A DNA stretch of 64,000 nt from Pseudomonadota bacterium. Its GTDB lineage: Bacteria > Pseudomonadota > Alphaproteobacteria > Micavibrionales > CSBR16-224. Both the position numbers and the translations under genes were made by a program. This document shows positions 25,271 to 34,841 of the stretch, piece by piece. Location: the NCBI GenBank assembly GCA_013285465.1, contig CP053449.1, forward strand, positions 2,566,735 through 2,630,734. Reading direction: 5' to 3'. The notes below the pieces were generated by a model. That model was not told where the DNA came from. It ran no database searches and worked only from the letters and a program-made list of their open reading frames with translations. Each line of letters begins with the position of its first letter. Position 1 is the first letter of the stretch.

Positions 25271-25882
25271 TTACAGCCGTGCGATCTCTTCCAGCACCAG
25301 CACAACGCCGTCATCACCGGTTATACTTGGCTGTTTTTTAATGGAAAATTTCCAGTTTTCCTGTGCTGCCGCAATTTCCTCCTCTGCCGTCTGGCCTTTC
25401 AGGAAAATACAGGAACCTCCCCCTTTCAAAAGCGGTGCGGCGTAATCCAGCAATTGCGGTAAAGCGGCCAAAGCACGTGCCGTCACAATTTCCGCATTCC
25501 GTACCGGTGATTCTTCGATACGACAGGCATGAACTTTAACGGGCGCATCACAGGCCCGCGCGACTTCACGCAGGAATACGGCTTTACGGATATCGGATTC
25601 GACCAGATGTATATCTTTTACACCCAAGATAGCCAAAACCAGCCCCGGAAAACCGGCGCCACTGCCGATATCGACCAATGCGCCGGTTTTTTCTTTCACA
25701 AGCGGGTAAAGCTGCGCCGAATCCAGAAAATGGCGCTGCCACATATCGGTAAGCGTATTCTTACTGACAAGATTGATACTGTTTTGCCATTTTTCAAGAA
25801 GCTCTGCATAAAGTTCCAGACGCGCGAATGTTTCACGTGAAACATCAAAACCGGCGCTGTCGCAAAATTCCTGATATTGCAT
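25271..25882 (-). CDS. rsmG: 16S rRNA (guanine-527-N7) methyltransferase RsmG
   Basis: 203 aa. An AdoMet-dependent enzyme that makes m7G527 in 16S rRNA. LVDIGSGAGFPGLVLAI is the AdoMet motif, HLVESDIRKAVFLREVAR motif II, and TARALAALPQLLDYAAPLL the family signature. The N-terminal DVSRETF codons are formed by the second parS palindrome, which constrains the protein there. It follows mnmG with 5 nt spacing, as in the conserved mnmG-rsmG-parA-parB order. Confidence 0.96.
   Translation of the reverse strand: MQYQEFCDSAGFDVSRETFARLELYAELLEKWQNSINLVSKNTLTDMWQRHFLDSAQLYPLVKEKTGALVDIGSGAGFPGLVLAILGVKDIHLVESDIRKAVFLREVARACDAPVKVHACRIEESPVRNAEIVTARALAALPQLLDYAAPLLKGGGSCIFLKGQTAEEEIAAAQENWKFSIKKQPSITGDDGVVLVLEEIARL
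25829..25844. other. parS site 2, inside rsmG
   Basis: A second perfect TGTTTCACGTGAAACA within the rsmG coding region, 576 bp from site 1. It encodes part of DVSRETF on the minus strand. A parS inside gidB/rsmG is known from other bacteria. Confidence 0.95.
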
Positions 25883-25887
25883 GGGGT

Positions 25888-27792
25888 TTACGCTGTTTTA
25901 CGGCTGTTTTTGGCGGATTTTCCGCCTTTTTTGACGTAGCGCAAAAGCGCGACCAGTGCCGCGGGGGTTACACCGGAAATGCGCCCCGCCGCCTCCAGCG
26001 TTTTCGGGCGGTGTGCGATAAATTTCAAACGGATCTCCTGCGACAATCCGCCGATGCCGTCATAATCGAGGTCATCGGGGATTTGCAGTGATGCGTCCTT
26101 GCGGAACATATCGACATCCGCCTGCTGCCGTTCAATATAGCCGGAATATTGCGCGTCAATTTCGATTTGCTCGCGAATAGCGGGGGAAATCTCTGCCAAT
26201 TCCGGCCAGATTTCCGTCAGTGTCTCAAAGCTCACATGCGGGAAACGCAACAGCTCAAAAGCGGAGCGGCGCACACCGTCCTGTGTAATATCAATCCCGC
26301 GCTGCGCCAGCGCATGCGGGGTTTCCTTCATTTCCTCGCGCATTTTCTGCTGTGCGGTCTCCAGAGCCGTTATTTTTGCGGTAAACGCCGCCGCCCTTTC
26401 CGTACTGACACAGCCGATCACAATGCCCCGCGACGTCAGACGCTGGTCGGCATTATCAGCACGTAGCAGCAAACGGTATTCGGCGCGCGAGGTAAACATA
26501 CGGTAAGGCTCCGTCACGCCCAGCGTGACCAGATCATCAATCATCACGCCTGCATAGGCTTCGGCGCGGTCAAGTGTAAAGACCTCTCCCTCGCCGGCAA
26601 CGCGGAGGGCGGCATTAATGCCTGCAATAAGGCCTTGCGCCGCCGCTTCCTCATAACCTGTGGTGCCGTTGATCTGTCCTGCCATAAACAGCCCTTCGGC
26701 TTTTTTCACCTCCAGCGTATGTTTCAATGCGCGGGGGTCAATATAATCATATTCGATGGCATAGCCATGCTGAAGAATGACGGCATTTTCCAGACCGGGA
26801 ATGGTTTTCAAAACCGCCTCTTGCACATCTGCGGGCAAGGAGGTTGAAATACCGTTCGGATAGACCGTATCATCATCAAGCCCTTCGGGTTCAAGGAAAA
26901 TCTGGTGGCGTTCCTTATCGGCAAAACGCACGACTTTATCTTCGATCGAGGGACAGTAACGCGGGCCGGAGCTTTTGATCTGGCCGGAATAAATCGGTGC
27001 GACATGCAGGTTGTCGCGGATTAGCTCATGCGTTTCAGGGCTTGTATAGGTAATGTGACAGCTGATCTGCGGCACGGTGATTTCCGTTGTCAGGAAGGAG
27101 AACGGCACAGGCGCGGGATCGGCGAATTGTTCTTCCAGCACATCCCAATTGATGGTGGTTCCATCCAAACGCGGCGGTGTGCCTGTTTTTAACCGTCCCA
27201 GCGGCAGTTCCAGCCTGTCCAGTGTTTCAGCAAGGCCGATCGCAGGCGCTTCGCCGATGCGCCCGGCCGGTGTGCGGGTCGTGCCGCGATGGATAATGCC
27301 GCGCAGGAATGTTCCCGTTGTCAGCACAACAGCTTTGCAGAAAAGCGTATCACCCGCATCTGTGACAACAGCTGTGACGCTATTTTGATCATCCAGCAGA
27401 ATATCTTCCGCCGCCGCTTCCAGTACAGCGAGATTTTCCATGTTGAAAATCATGTCCTGAATGGCGGCGCGGTAAAGTTTGCGGTCGGCTTGTGTGCGCG
27501 GCCCGCGCACAGCCGGACCTTTGCTGGCATTCAGCATACGGAACTGGATTCCCGCCTTATCTGCCGCGCGACCCATAATGCCGTCCAGCGCATCAACCTC
27601 GCGCACCAGATGCCCCTTACCCAACCCGCCAATGGCAGGATTGCAGGACATGGCACCGATCGTGTCTTTTTTATGGGTGACAAGACATGTTTTCGCGCCC
27701 ATACGTGCGGAAGCCGCCGCAGCTTCGCAACCTGCATGCCCGCCACCGATGACGATGACATCATAATCCTGTTTTGCCCGTGTTTCGGACAT
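25888..27792 (-). CDS. mnmG: tRNA U34 carboxymethylaminomethyl synthesis enzyme MnmG
   Basis: 634 aa from ATG 27792 (GGAAAG upstream; the frame extends to 27885, but the extra residues are not family-like). FAD enzyme that with MnmE installs cmnm5 at U34 of tRNAs. [14 protein letters not shown] binds [27 protein letters not shown] is the family signature, and [17 protein letters not shown] and [11 protein letters not shown] follow. The C-terminal domain has the helical MnmE/tRNA-binding part ending [21 protein letters not shown]. Its partner mnmE is 13 kb away on the other side of the putative origin. Confidence 0.97.
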   Translation of the reverse strand: MSETRAKQDYDVIVIGGGHAGCEAAAASARMGAKTCLVTHKKDTIGAMSCNPAIGGLGKGHLVREVDALDGIMGRAADKAGIQFRMLNASKGPAVRGPRTQADRKLYRAAIQDMIFNMENLAVLEAAAEDILLDDQNSVTAVVTDAGDTLFCKAVVLTTGTFLRGIIHRGTTRTPAGRIGEAPAIGLAETLDRLELPLGRLKTGTPPRLDGTTINWDVLEEQFADPAPVPFSFLTTEITVPQISCHITYTSPETHELIRDNLHVAPIYSGQIKSSGPRYCPSIEDKVVRFADKERHQIFLEPEGLDDDTVYPNGISTSLPADVQEAVLKTIPGLENAVILQHGYAIEYDYIDPRALKHTLEVKKAEGLFMAGQINGTTGYEEAAAQGLIAGINAALRVAGEGEVFTLDRAEAYAGVMIDDLVTLGVTEPYRMFTSRAEYRLLLRADNADQRLTSRGIVIGCVSTERAAAFTAKITALETAQQKMREEMKETPHALAQRGIDITQDGVRRSAFELLRFPHVSFETLTEIWPELAEISPAIREQIEIDAQYSGYIERQQADVDMFRKDASLQIPDDLDYDGIGGLSQEIRLKFIAHRPKTLEAAGRISGVTPAALVALLRYVKKGGKSAKNSRKTA

Positions 27793-27902
27793 GGCACTGT
27801 CTTTCCGATTTATTAGGGTTTCTTTGGTATTATGAATATAGAAGAGCCGGAAATTATGCAACAAAAAACTGCCGCTATCTGCCATAGCGGAATGAGGTCT
27901 TC

Positions 27903-28418
27903 ATGGATAAAACGGATAAAAAGACCCGTAACCTGACAGAGCGCCAGCTTGAAGGCGATTTCACCAGCCATGCGACGCCGTTGCGGGAATTTTCGCTGAT
28001 TTCCGATGTTTTGCGCGAATTTTTTATGAATTATACGCCGGAAGGTCTGGAAAGCTTAGCGCAGCAGCGGCTGCATGATCTGGATGTCGCCGGACAGCGC
28101 GTTATGCAGTATCATCTTGATTTTGAACTGGAAACAGTCGATATCGATATGGATAGCGATAGGCCGGAAGAAGAAAAAGCCCGTCTGGCGCAATTTTACG
28201 CCCGTAATCCGCTTTTTGCCAAGGCGCGGGAAGAGTTTCAGCTGGCCAGCAGCGCCCTCTCGGCCATTGACGGCAAAGCCGCCTTTCAGATCATCGGGCA
28301 TATTCAGGAAACCATCAATAATGTCGTGGATACGATGCGCAGCAAAAAGCAAATTGAAGCCATGCACAGAAATCCTTTCATGCCCCCTTCCCCCAACGGC
28401 AAAACACGGATACACTAA
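27903..28418 (+). CDS. conserved hypothetical protein
   Basis: 171 aa, soluble, helical and acidic, divergent from mnmG. Visible stretches: PLREFSLISDVLREFFMNYTPEGLESLAQQ, EELETVDIDMDSDRP, and FQIIGHIQETINNVVDTMRSKKQIEAMHRNP. The short C-terminal tail is Pro-rich. The weak pattern does not match a family I know. It precedes rnr by 47 nt on the same strand. Confidence 0.7.
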   Translation: MDKTDKKTRNLTERQLEGDFTSHATPLREFSLISDVLREFFMNYTPEGLESLAQQRLHDLDVAGQRVMQYHLDFELETVDIDMDSDRPEEEKARLAQFYARNPLFAKAREEFQLASSALSAIDGKAAFQIIGHIQETINNVVDTMRSKKQIEAMHRNPFMPPSPNGKTRIH

Positions 28419-28465
28419 CAAATAAGAACAATCTGCTTATCACCTTAGCCAAAGGCTTATTTCCA

Positions 28466-30760
28466 TTGTCAAAAAACCGCAAGCATTTCCCCAGCGCTGA
28501 CGATATTCTTGCTTTCGTCAAAGATAGCGGCACGCCCGCAACCAAACGCGAAATTTCCCGCGCCTTCCGCATTCAGGGGCAGGACCGCGTTGCCTTTAAA
28601 CAGCTTTTAAAACAAATGGTCGAAGACGGCATGCTGGCGCAGACTGCCGGAAAAAGCTATGCGCCGCCGGGCGGTCTGCCTGACGTAACGACAGTCAAAA
28701 TCACGGAAATCGGCGGTGACGGCGAATGGCTGGCCGTGCCGGAAAAATGGCATGGTGACGGACGTCCGCCGCTGGTGATTATGAAGCCCGGCAAGGATAA
28801 TGACCCCGTCGGCACAAAAGCGCTGGTGCGGCTGCGACCTGTGCACGGACAGAACAAGACCTATGAAGGGCGGATTATCAAACATTTCAGCCCGCATGAA
28901 CACAGCACGCATATCGTCGGCACCATTCATTTCCCGACGCCGGATGCTGCACTGTTTTTTCCCGCCGAGCGCGGCAACCCCGCCCCGCTGCCTGTTCCGA
29001 AAGAGTTTCTGGAGAAGGTAAAGGAAAACGATCTTGTTGCCGCCGTTTATACGCCGGGACGCGATATCCGTATCGTCGATGTGCTGGGACAGCAGGATGA
29101 CCCCAAGCTTTTGACTCTGATTGCCATTTATCAGGAAGGCATTCCGAATGTTTTCCCTGATGAGGTTTTAAAAGAATGTGAAGATATGTCCGTACCGGAA
29201 GTCGGCGGCGCACGCAAAGATTTGTCGCATATTTCACTGGTCACGATTGACGGCGCGGATGCGCGCGATTTTGATGATGCCGTTTTCGCCGAGCCCGATA
29301 CCGACCCGCAGAACAAGGGCGGTTGGCATATTGTTGTCGCGATTGCCGATGTTTCCTATTACGTCCGCCCCGGTACGCCGCTGAACGAACATGCGCTGGA
29401 ACGCGGCAATTCCACCTATTTCCCCGACCGTGTTGTACCGATGCTGCCGGAAAAACTGTCGAACGAGCTTTGCTCGCTGATGCCGAATGTGCCGCGCGCC
29501 TGTATGGCTGTGCATTTATGGATTGATAAACATGGCGAGCTGCAAAAATATGAATTCATCCGCGGCTTGATGAAATCAAAAGCCCGCCTGACTTATGAGC
29601 AGGTGGAAGATGCCCATAACGGCCATCCCGACGCGACGACAAAGCCGCTGATGGAAACCGTCATCAAACCGCTTTACGAGGCATTTCATGTTCTGGACAA
29701 ATCACGCACGGTGCGCGGTGCCTTGGAGCTGGATCTTCCCGAATATCAAGTGCGTCTGAACGAGGACGGAACGGTAAAAGAAATGACGCGGCGCACGCGG
29801 CTGGACAGTCATAAGCTGATCGAAGAATTTATGATTCTGGCCAATATTGCCGCTGCGCAGGCGATCGAGGATAGCGGTGTCCCCGGCATCTTCCGTATTC
29901 ACCCGCCGCCGGAATCCGGACGGCTGGCCGCCGCCAATGATTTCCTGAAATCCATCGGGCAAAGCGCGGCCAAGGCGCTGAGTCCTGTGCCAAAAGACAT
30001 TAATGCGATTTTGGAAAAAGTCAAAAACACCAAATTTTCCGAAGTCGTCAATACCATCGTGTTGCGCAGCCAGAGTCAGGCTCTTTATCATCCTGAGAAC
30101 AAAGGACATTTCGGCCTGTCGCTGACACATTACGCGCATTTTACTTCTCCCATCCGCCGTTATGCCGATCTGATCGTGCACCGCGCCTTGATCCGCATTT
30201 TTAAGCTGGGCAAAGACGGGCTGACGGATGATGAAATATCCCAGATTGAATCCATTGCCGATCACATTTCCGAGACCGAGCGCCGTTCCATGGGTGCGGA
30301 GCGCAAATCCGTTGACCGTTTCGCCGCGCTGTATCTGAAAGACCGCACCGGTGCGGAATTCCGCGCCACCATCGGCGGGATGAGCCGTGCGGGATTATTT
30401 GTGACATTGACGGAAACAGGCTCGGACGGGTTTATTCCCTGCCGGCTTTTGCCCAATGATTACTATATGCATGATGAAAAACGTCATATGCTGGTCGGGC
30501 GTAAAACAAAATTCTCTTTCCAGCTTTGCGCGCCTGTGAAGGTCAAGCTGAAGGAAATCGATGTCATGGGCGGCAGTATGATTTTCACGCTGGTGGAATA
30601 TGACGGCCGCGAGATGCCCGAACCGCCGCCCGATGGCGGTATGCGCAAGCCTTATAGACAGGCGCGGCGGAAAAAGCTTAACGATGACGGCAAAAAACGC
30701 GACAAGCGCGATTTTCAGAAAAAGCACAAAAAGCCGAAAGGTAAAAAGCGGCAGAAATAA
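28466..30760 (+). CDS. rnr: ribonuclease R
   Basis: 764 aa from TTG 28466 with AAAGG 8-10 nt upstream. Processive 3'-5' exoribonuclease for structured RNA. The N-terminal winged-helix region has KREISRAFRIQGQDR, followed by cold-shock domains. The RNB catalytic domain has TIDGADARDFDDAVFAE with the metal-binding Asp cluster, and HYAHFTSPIRRYADLIVHRAL closes the active site. An S1 domain (GMSRAGLFVTLTETGSDGFIP) and a Lys/Arg-rich tail follow, as in RNase R rather than RNase II. Confidence 0.96.
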   Translation: MSKNRKHFPSADDILAFVKDSGTPATKREISRAFRIQGQDRVAFKQLLKQMVEDGMLAQTAGKSYAPPGGLPDVTTVKITEIGGDGEWLAVPEKWHGDGRPPLVIMKPGKDNDPVGTKALVRLRPVHGQNKTYEGRIIKHFSPHEHSTHIVGTIHFPTPDAALFFPAERGNPAPLPVPKEFLEKVKENDLVAAVYTPGRDIRIVDVLGQQDDPKLLTLIAIYQEGIPNVFPDEVLKECEDMSVPEVGGARKDLSHISLVTIDGADARDFDDAVFAEPDTDPQNKGGWHIVVAIADVSYYVRPGTPLNEHALERGNSTYFPDRVVPMLPEKLSNELCSLMPNVPRACMAVHLWIDKHGELQKYEFIRGLMKSKARLTYEQVEDAHNGHPDATTKPLMETVIKPLYEAFHVLDKSRTVRGALELDLPEYQVRLNEDGTVKEMTRRTRLDSHKLIEEFMILANIAAAQAIEDSGVPGIFRIHPPPESGRLAAANDFLKSIGQSAAKALSPVPKDINAILEKVKNTKFSEVVNTIVLRSQSQALYHPENKGHFGLSLTHYAHFTSPIRRYADLIVHRALIRIFKLGKDGLTDDEISQIESIADHISETERRSMGAERKSVDRFAALYLKDRTGAEFRATIGGMSRAGLFVTLTETGSDGFIPCRLLPNDYYMHDEKRHMLVGRKTKFSFQLCAPVKVKLKEIDVMGGSMIFTLVEYDGREMPEPPPDGGMRKPYRQARRKKLNDDGKKRDKRDFQKKHKKPKGKKRQK

Positions 30761-30763
30761 GCG

Positions 30764-31141
30764 CTAAAGCGGCTGGCGGATCAGCAGATTGACCCAGACA
30801 CAGCCGCCGGCAACCATTAATGTTGCCGGAATAATCGTCCAATGCGGTTTCATGCCGAAAAACACTACCGTCATCAGCACGGACAGAATAATCATATTGA
30901 AGATGTTGACCGGCGTCACAAGGCCGGGATCAAACCATTGATAGCTTTTCGCCACCATGAAATTGCCGAAAAAGAAAAACAGCGGCAGTGACAGCAACAT
31001 GCGCGTCAGCTCCGTTGTTTTTGCGTAGATACCTGCCAATGTCGTGGACATCAGATGGCCGCTGGTAAAGAAAATTCCCGCAAGAATGGCGGCATGGGCC
31101 AGAATGGAAATCGGCAAAAGCTTGAAAAACTGCAACAGCAT
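30764..31141 (-). CDS. small four-helix membrane protein
   Basis: 125 aa, almost entirely four membrane helices: SILAHAAILAGIFFTSGHL, MLLSLPLFFFFGNFMVAKSY, FNMIILSVLMTVVFFGM and IIPATLMVAGGCVWVNLLI. The size and layout resemble half-size drug/metabolite-superfamily or small EamA-like proteins, but no diagnostic residue (such as the SMR glutamate) is visible. It lies 16 nt after rho on the same strand and converges with rnr, so it probably rides on the rho transcript. Function unknown. Confidence 0.75.
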   Translation of the reverse strand: MLLQFFKLLPISILAHAAILAGIFFTSGHLMSTTLAGIYAKTTELTRMLLSLPLFFFFGNFMVAKSYQWFDPGLVTPVNIFNMIILSVLMTVVFFGMKPHWTIIPATLMVAGGCVWVNLLIRQPL

Positions 31142-31157
31142 TTTGCCGGAAACACCC

Positions 31158-32462
31158 CTACTGGTTCATTGCCTGGAAGAAATCGTCATTGCATTTGGTA
31201 TCCCGCATCTTGTCGACAAGGAATTCTACAGCATCGACGGTGCCCATCGGGTTGAGAATACGGCGCAGAACCCACATTTTCGACAATGTGTCCTGATCGA
31301 CCAGCAATTCCTCTTTCCGTGTACCGGATTTTTGAATATCAATGGCCGGGAAGACACGTTTGTCGGAGATTTTGCGGTCAAGCACGATCTCGGAGTTACC
31401 TGTTCCCTTGAACTCCTCAAAGATGACCTCATCCATACGGCTTCCGGTATCGATCAATGCGGTGGCGATAATCGTCAGCGAGCCGCCCTGTTCAATATTC
31501 CGTGCCGCGCCGAAGAAACGTTTCGGGCGTTGCAGGGCATTGGCATCAACACCACCGGTCAGAACCTTACCGGAGCTGGGGACGACGGTATTATAAGCAC
31601 GCGCCAGACGCGTGATGGAATCAAGCAGAATGACGACATCGCGTTTATGTTCGACGAGGCGTTTTGCTTTTTCAAGAACCATTTCCGCAACCTGAACATG
31701 GCGGGCGGCGGGTTCGTCAAATGTCGAGGAAATAACCTCACCCTTGACCGAACGGGCCATATCCGTCACCTCTTCAGGGCGCTCGTCAATCAGCAGAACG
31801 ATCAGATAAGCTTCGGGATGGTTGGTTTCAACCGAATGCGCGATATTTTGCAGCATCACGGTTTTACCTGTCCGCGGCGGCGCAACGATAAGTGCACGCT
31901 GTCCGAAACCGAGCGGCGAGACAAGCTCGATCACCCGCTGCAGCTGTATCTGCGGCTGATGGCCGCCCTTGCTGTTGGTTTTCGGCATACCGATTGTCGG
32001 CAGGGTCGGGTTTTCCAGCTCCAGCGTGATTTTTCTTTCCGGATAGAGCGGGGTCAGATTGTCAAAATTGATGCGGTGTTTCAGCGTATCGGGTTTCGAG
32101 AAATTGACCGAGCTGACTTTCAGCAGGGCAAAATAGCGCTCGTTATCTTTCGGGGCGCGGATTTCACCTTCAATCGTGTCACCTGTGCGCAACCCGAAGC
32201 GTTTGATCTGGCTGGGCGATACGTAAATATCGTCAGGACCGGGAAGATAGTTTTCTTCCGGAGAGCGCAGAAAACCGAAGCCGTCTTGCAAAATTTCGAG
32301 AACGCCGTTGCCGACGATGGATTCATCCTTATCTGCCAGCCGCTTTAAAATAGCAAACATGATTTCCTGTTTGCGCATAGAGCCGGCATTTTCAACGCCC
32401 ATCTCTTCCGCATAGGTTAAAAGGTCGGCAGGTGATTTGGATTTCAGTTCTTGGAGATTCAT
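31158..32462 (-). CDS. rho: transcription termination factor Rho
   Basis: 434 aa. Hexameric RNA-dependent ATPase that terminates transcripts at C-rich rut sites. The N-terminal [20 protein letters not shown] domain is followed by the RNA-binding OB fold ([23 protein letters not shown]). The ATPase core has [18 protein letters not shown] (Walker A), [13 protein letters not shown] (Walker B) and the RNA-binding Q and R loops ([20 protein letters not shown]). Length is normal. A leader of about 170 nt with a C-rich, G-poor tract before the start suggests autogenous control. Confidence 0.97.
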   Translation of the reverse strand: MNLQELKSKSPADLLTYAEEMGVENAGSMRKQEIMFAILKRLADKDESIVGNGVLEILQDGFGFLRSPEENYLPGPDDIYVSPSQIKRFGLRTGDTIEGEIRAPKDNERYFALLKVSSVNFSKPDTLKHRINFDNLTPLYPERKITLELENPTLPTIGMPKTNSKGGHQPQIQLQRVIELVSPLGFGQRALIVAPPRTGKTVMLQNIAHSVETNHPEAYLIVLLIDERPEEVTDMARSVKGEVISSTFDEPAARHVQVAEMVLEKAKRLVEHKRDVVILLDSITRLARAYNTVVPSSGKVLTGGVDANALQRPKRFFGAARNIEQGGSLTIIATALIDTGSRMDEVIFEEFKGTGNSEIVLDRKISDKRVFPAIDIQKSGTRKEELLVDQDTLSKMWVLRRILNPMGTVDAVEFLVDKMRDTKCNDDFFQAMNQ

Positions 32463-32642
32463 GAAATATTACCGTTGATGATGTTGGGGATGGGTTTATA
32501 ACGTCGGTTGATACAAAGCGGGTTCAAAAGATATGTCTTTTTCCCTGATACGCGGCCAATAATGAGGCCGAAACGCAAAACTCCTAGATTTCCTATTATT
32601 TATAAGGGGGAATTGTTGTCGTTATTCAGATGTAACATGTTT

Positions 32643-32671
32643 TTTCTAGCCGATTCCCACCCCCCTGTCAA
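32643..32671 (-). promoter_or_regulatory. probable rho promoter
   Basis: On the minus strand a consensus TTGACA (32671-32666) and TAGAAA (32648-32643) are 17 nt apart, giving a rho leader of about 170-180 nt. The C-rich, G-poor part of the leader lies at about 32463-32515. Confidence 0.55.
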
Positions 32672-32698
32672 CATAAACTATGCCAAAAGGAACAGGGG

Positions 32699-33775
32699 CT
32701 ATTTTCGGCAAAGCGTCCCGGGCAGGGGAATAACGCCCTCGGCGGCCAGCCATGACAGCCCCGCCTGCAGGCATATTGACTGCACCCAGCGCAGACGCGG
32801 CAGCTCCTGCGGTACGGATCGCCACGCATTATCCGCAAAATATCCCGTGACCGTCGCGACAACGGAGAGGACATCCTCCCGCGGATATTGATGTCCCGAG
32901 ACCTCTTCATAATATTTGATAATGCTCTGCGGCGGAATGCCGCTTTCCGCCGCCACGCATTGTGCAAACAGCACAACATCCAGCAGCACCTGCCCCCAGC
33001 AGGTATCCGTCCAATCCACAATAACGGCGCGGAATTCGGGGTTAAACAGGATATTGTCCGAGCGCAGATCGAAATGCACAACGCCTTCCGGCCCCGTCAT
33101 TGCGCGCATACGGCTTTGCAGGCGTATAAGTTCGGGCAAATGTGTCTCCAGCCAGTGCCGCGCCGCATCCGCATCTTCAAACAGCGCCGCAAAATGCTGC
33201 TGGCGGTTTGAATCATCTTCTCTTTCAAAGCGTTTCCACAATCTTTCGCCAAGAAAAAAATCACTGACATGATTGCTTTCCCGTCCGTCAGGCAAATCCG
33301 CAACATCGCCGCGCATAACACTGCTGTGCAGTCGCCAGAGCAGATCAACCACCGCCTGCGTTTTTGCCACGGTCCAGGGTAAGGCGGTTTGGCCGTCCAC
33401 CATATCCCAGATTCCCAGCCGCCAGTCATCTTCATCTCCGACGGAGATACTGCCGTGAAAACGCGGCGCCAGCTCCTGCAAAAATTTGAGTGTTTTATAG
33501 GCGTTGATTTCTTGCTGCAGCGCCTTAGCGCCGTGCGCCGTCTGGCCGGGATGGGATCCTTTTATAAAATATTTCCCGCCATCCGCCGCGGTCGCACGGA
33601 AACAGGCCGACGGGCTGTAGCCGCCCCAGGCAATGTCCGCGTTTAAGATTTTTCCGGTGATTTTTTCGATTTCCGACAACACTTCCGGCGGCAAATCCGC
33701 CCATTCCGGGCGGGCCTCTCTTTCCGGCGGCTCGGGCAACGCCGGATGAAATGCGGGGGAAGACTCCGTCGTCAT
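32699..33775 (-). CDS. aminoglycoside-phosphotransferase-like kinase
   Basis: 358 aa of the APH/choline-kinase-like fold. The ATP-binding Lys is in KYFIKGSHPGQ, the catalytic loop is GVVHFDLRSDNILFN, and the metal-binding Asp is in AVIVDWTDTCWG. The substrate lobe does not match a known resistance enzyme, and many chromosomal members phosphorylate small metabolites, so antibiotic resistance should not be assumed. Its start overlaps the stop of the 211-aa gene (TAATG), so the two are coupled. On this side it is the second gene from the putative origin. Confidence 0.85.
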   Translation of the reverse strand: MTTESSPAFHPALPEPPEREARPEWADLPPEVLSEIEKITGKILNADIAWGGYSPSACFRATAADGGKYFIKGSHPGQTAHGAKALQQEINAYKTLKFLQELAPRFHGSISVGDEDDWRLGIWDMVDGQTALPWTVAKTQAVVDLLWRLHSSVMRGDVADLPDGRESNHVSDFFLGERLWKRFEREDDSNRQQHFAALFEDADAARHWLETHLPELIRLQSRMRAMTGPEGVVHFDLRSDNILFNPEFRAVIVDWTDTCWGQVLLDVVLFAQCVAAESGIPPQSIIKYYEEVSGHQYPREDVLSVVATVTGYFADNAWRSVPQELPRLRWVQSICLQAGLSWLAAEGVIPLPGTLCRK

Positions 33776-34410
33776 TACTCGGCAGCCATATCCTGTACGA
33801 TCGGCATGCCTTCGATTTTCAGCTCTTCATCCGACAGATTGACCATCCCGTCGGGCGTGACATGCACGGTGGTTTTGAACAGCGAATCCTTGAACAGCAT
33901 AAAAGCTTCAGCCGTATAGCCGCCGTCTTCATCCTTGGACAGAATTTTGACCGGATGCACCATTTCCTGAATAACCTTGCGTCCCTGTGCCGGCGGTTCG
34001 GTACGCCAGTGAATTTCATCCACGCTTTCGATCACGATAAAACGCCCGTGACGACCGCGCACATAGGTAAAGAAGAAACGGATATAATCCGCCACATTGC
34101 TGTCGCTTAATTTGACGGGCGCTTTCTCATTCACGTCATAGATGGTCTGGTTCGTCCAGTTGACGACATTGACATCATCTTTTTTATAAATGGCATATTT
34201 ACGCACGGAAGGAACAGCGGATAAATCCGTCATTTCCAGAAAGGAATAATCCGGGTAAAAGGGCAAACGGCGCTTGCGGATCGTTGTTGAATCCGGATTG
34301 AACGGGATCGGTTCAATATGCGGATTGATCTCGTCAAGGAAAGCCGGAACATCCGGTGTATCCAGTTTTTCCCATTCAACTTGCGGCATTGCGTTGGCTC
34401 CTGCTGTCAT
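33775..34410 (-). CDS. conserved hypothetical next to the putative origin
   Basis: 211 aa from ATG 34410 (GAGGA upstream) or 204 aa from ATG 34389, which has an equally good GGAG. Soluble, with no signal peptide. Strand-rich core: VRKYAIYKKDDVNVVNWTNQTIYDV, VADYIRFFFTYVRGRHGRFIVIESVDEI, and AFMLFKDSLFKTTVHVTPDGMVNLSDEELKIEG. The last block looks like a repeated ligand-binding half with an ER/IE pair. I do not recognise the family. Coupled to the APH-like gene downstream and divergent from hemE across the 431-bp putative origin. Confidence 0.8.
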   Translation of the reverse strand: MTAGANAMPQVEWEKLDTPDVPAFLDEINPHIEPIPFNPDSTTIRKRRLPFYPDYSFLEMTDLSAVPSVRKYAIYKKDDVNVVNWTNQTIYDVNEKAPVKLSDSNVADYIRFFFTYVRGRHGRFIVIESVDEIHWRTEPPAQGRKVIQEMVHPVKILSKDEDGGYTAEAFMLFKDSLFKTTVHVTPDGMVNLSDEELKIEGMPIVQDMAAE

Positions 34411-34841
34411 TTCCGTTCATCCTCAAAACTGTAGCATATTCCCGTCCGATTCCTCCACAGGCTTTGTGGAAAAAACTGTATGAGATGTGCACAACTGTAC
34501 AAAACCCGTCCGGCGTCATTTTTTTTCCCCGTATCTATACGGCCTTATCCGTTTATTTTTACAGGCAGCATGGTTTCTGCACAGCTTGTGGAAAAACCGC
34601 TTTTTCTTAAATAAAACCGTCGCTTGACCTTTTCTTGCCCTGTGGGCTTTCTTGTGAAAAAGTCTTTATGCACAGGATTCACAGCACCAACCTACAAAAA
34701 CAATATTCTTTTTCTTTTTAATTGTTATTTGTTTTTATTTGGACAGCGCGTGAAAAAATGGCATCTTCTAGTCATTCCTGATCGGTGTTCGGTCAAGAGG
34801 GATGAGTTTAGACGAAAAGCGGTAAAGAAAGGCTTAAAGCG
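34411..34841. other. putative chromosomal replication origin (oriC)
   Basis: A 431-bp gap between divergent genes, next to hemE as in Caulobacter. One 9-mer matches the DnaA-box consensus TTATNCACA exactly (34666-34674). Five match at 8 of 9 positions: TGTGGAAAA at 34465-34473, TGTGCACAA at 34486-34494, TTCTGCACA at 34575-34583, TGTGGAAAA at 34587-34595 and TGTGAAAAA at 34653-34661. A weaker one is at 34451. Positions 34691-34740 are 84% A+T, a fitting unwinding element on the hemE side of the boxes. parS/parAB lie 9 kb away. G/C strand bias changes sign around here. Confidence 0.82.
34691..34740. other. A+T-rich DNA-unwinding element candidate
   Basis: Only 8 of 50 bases are G or C, with long T runs on the plus strand. 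It directly follows the exact DnaA box at 34666-34674. Confidence 0.65.

Noticed and set aside
31044-32348. 434-codon plus-strand frame over rho
   Set aside because: Exactly antisense to rho, with no family features; a shadow of rho codon usage.
32699-33775. Antibiotic-resistance gene reading of the APH-like protein
   Set aside because: Only the kinase fold motifs are shared; no mobile context or resistance-type substrate lobe is visible, so resistance is not claimed.
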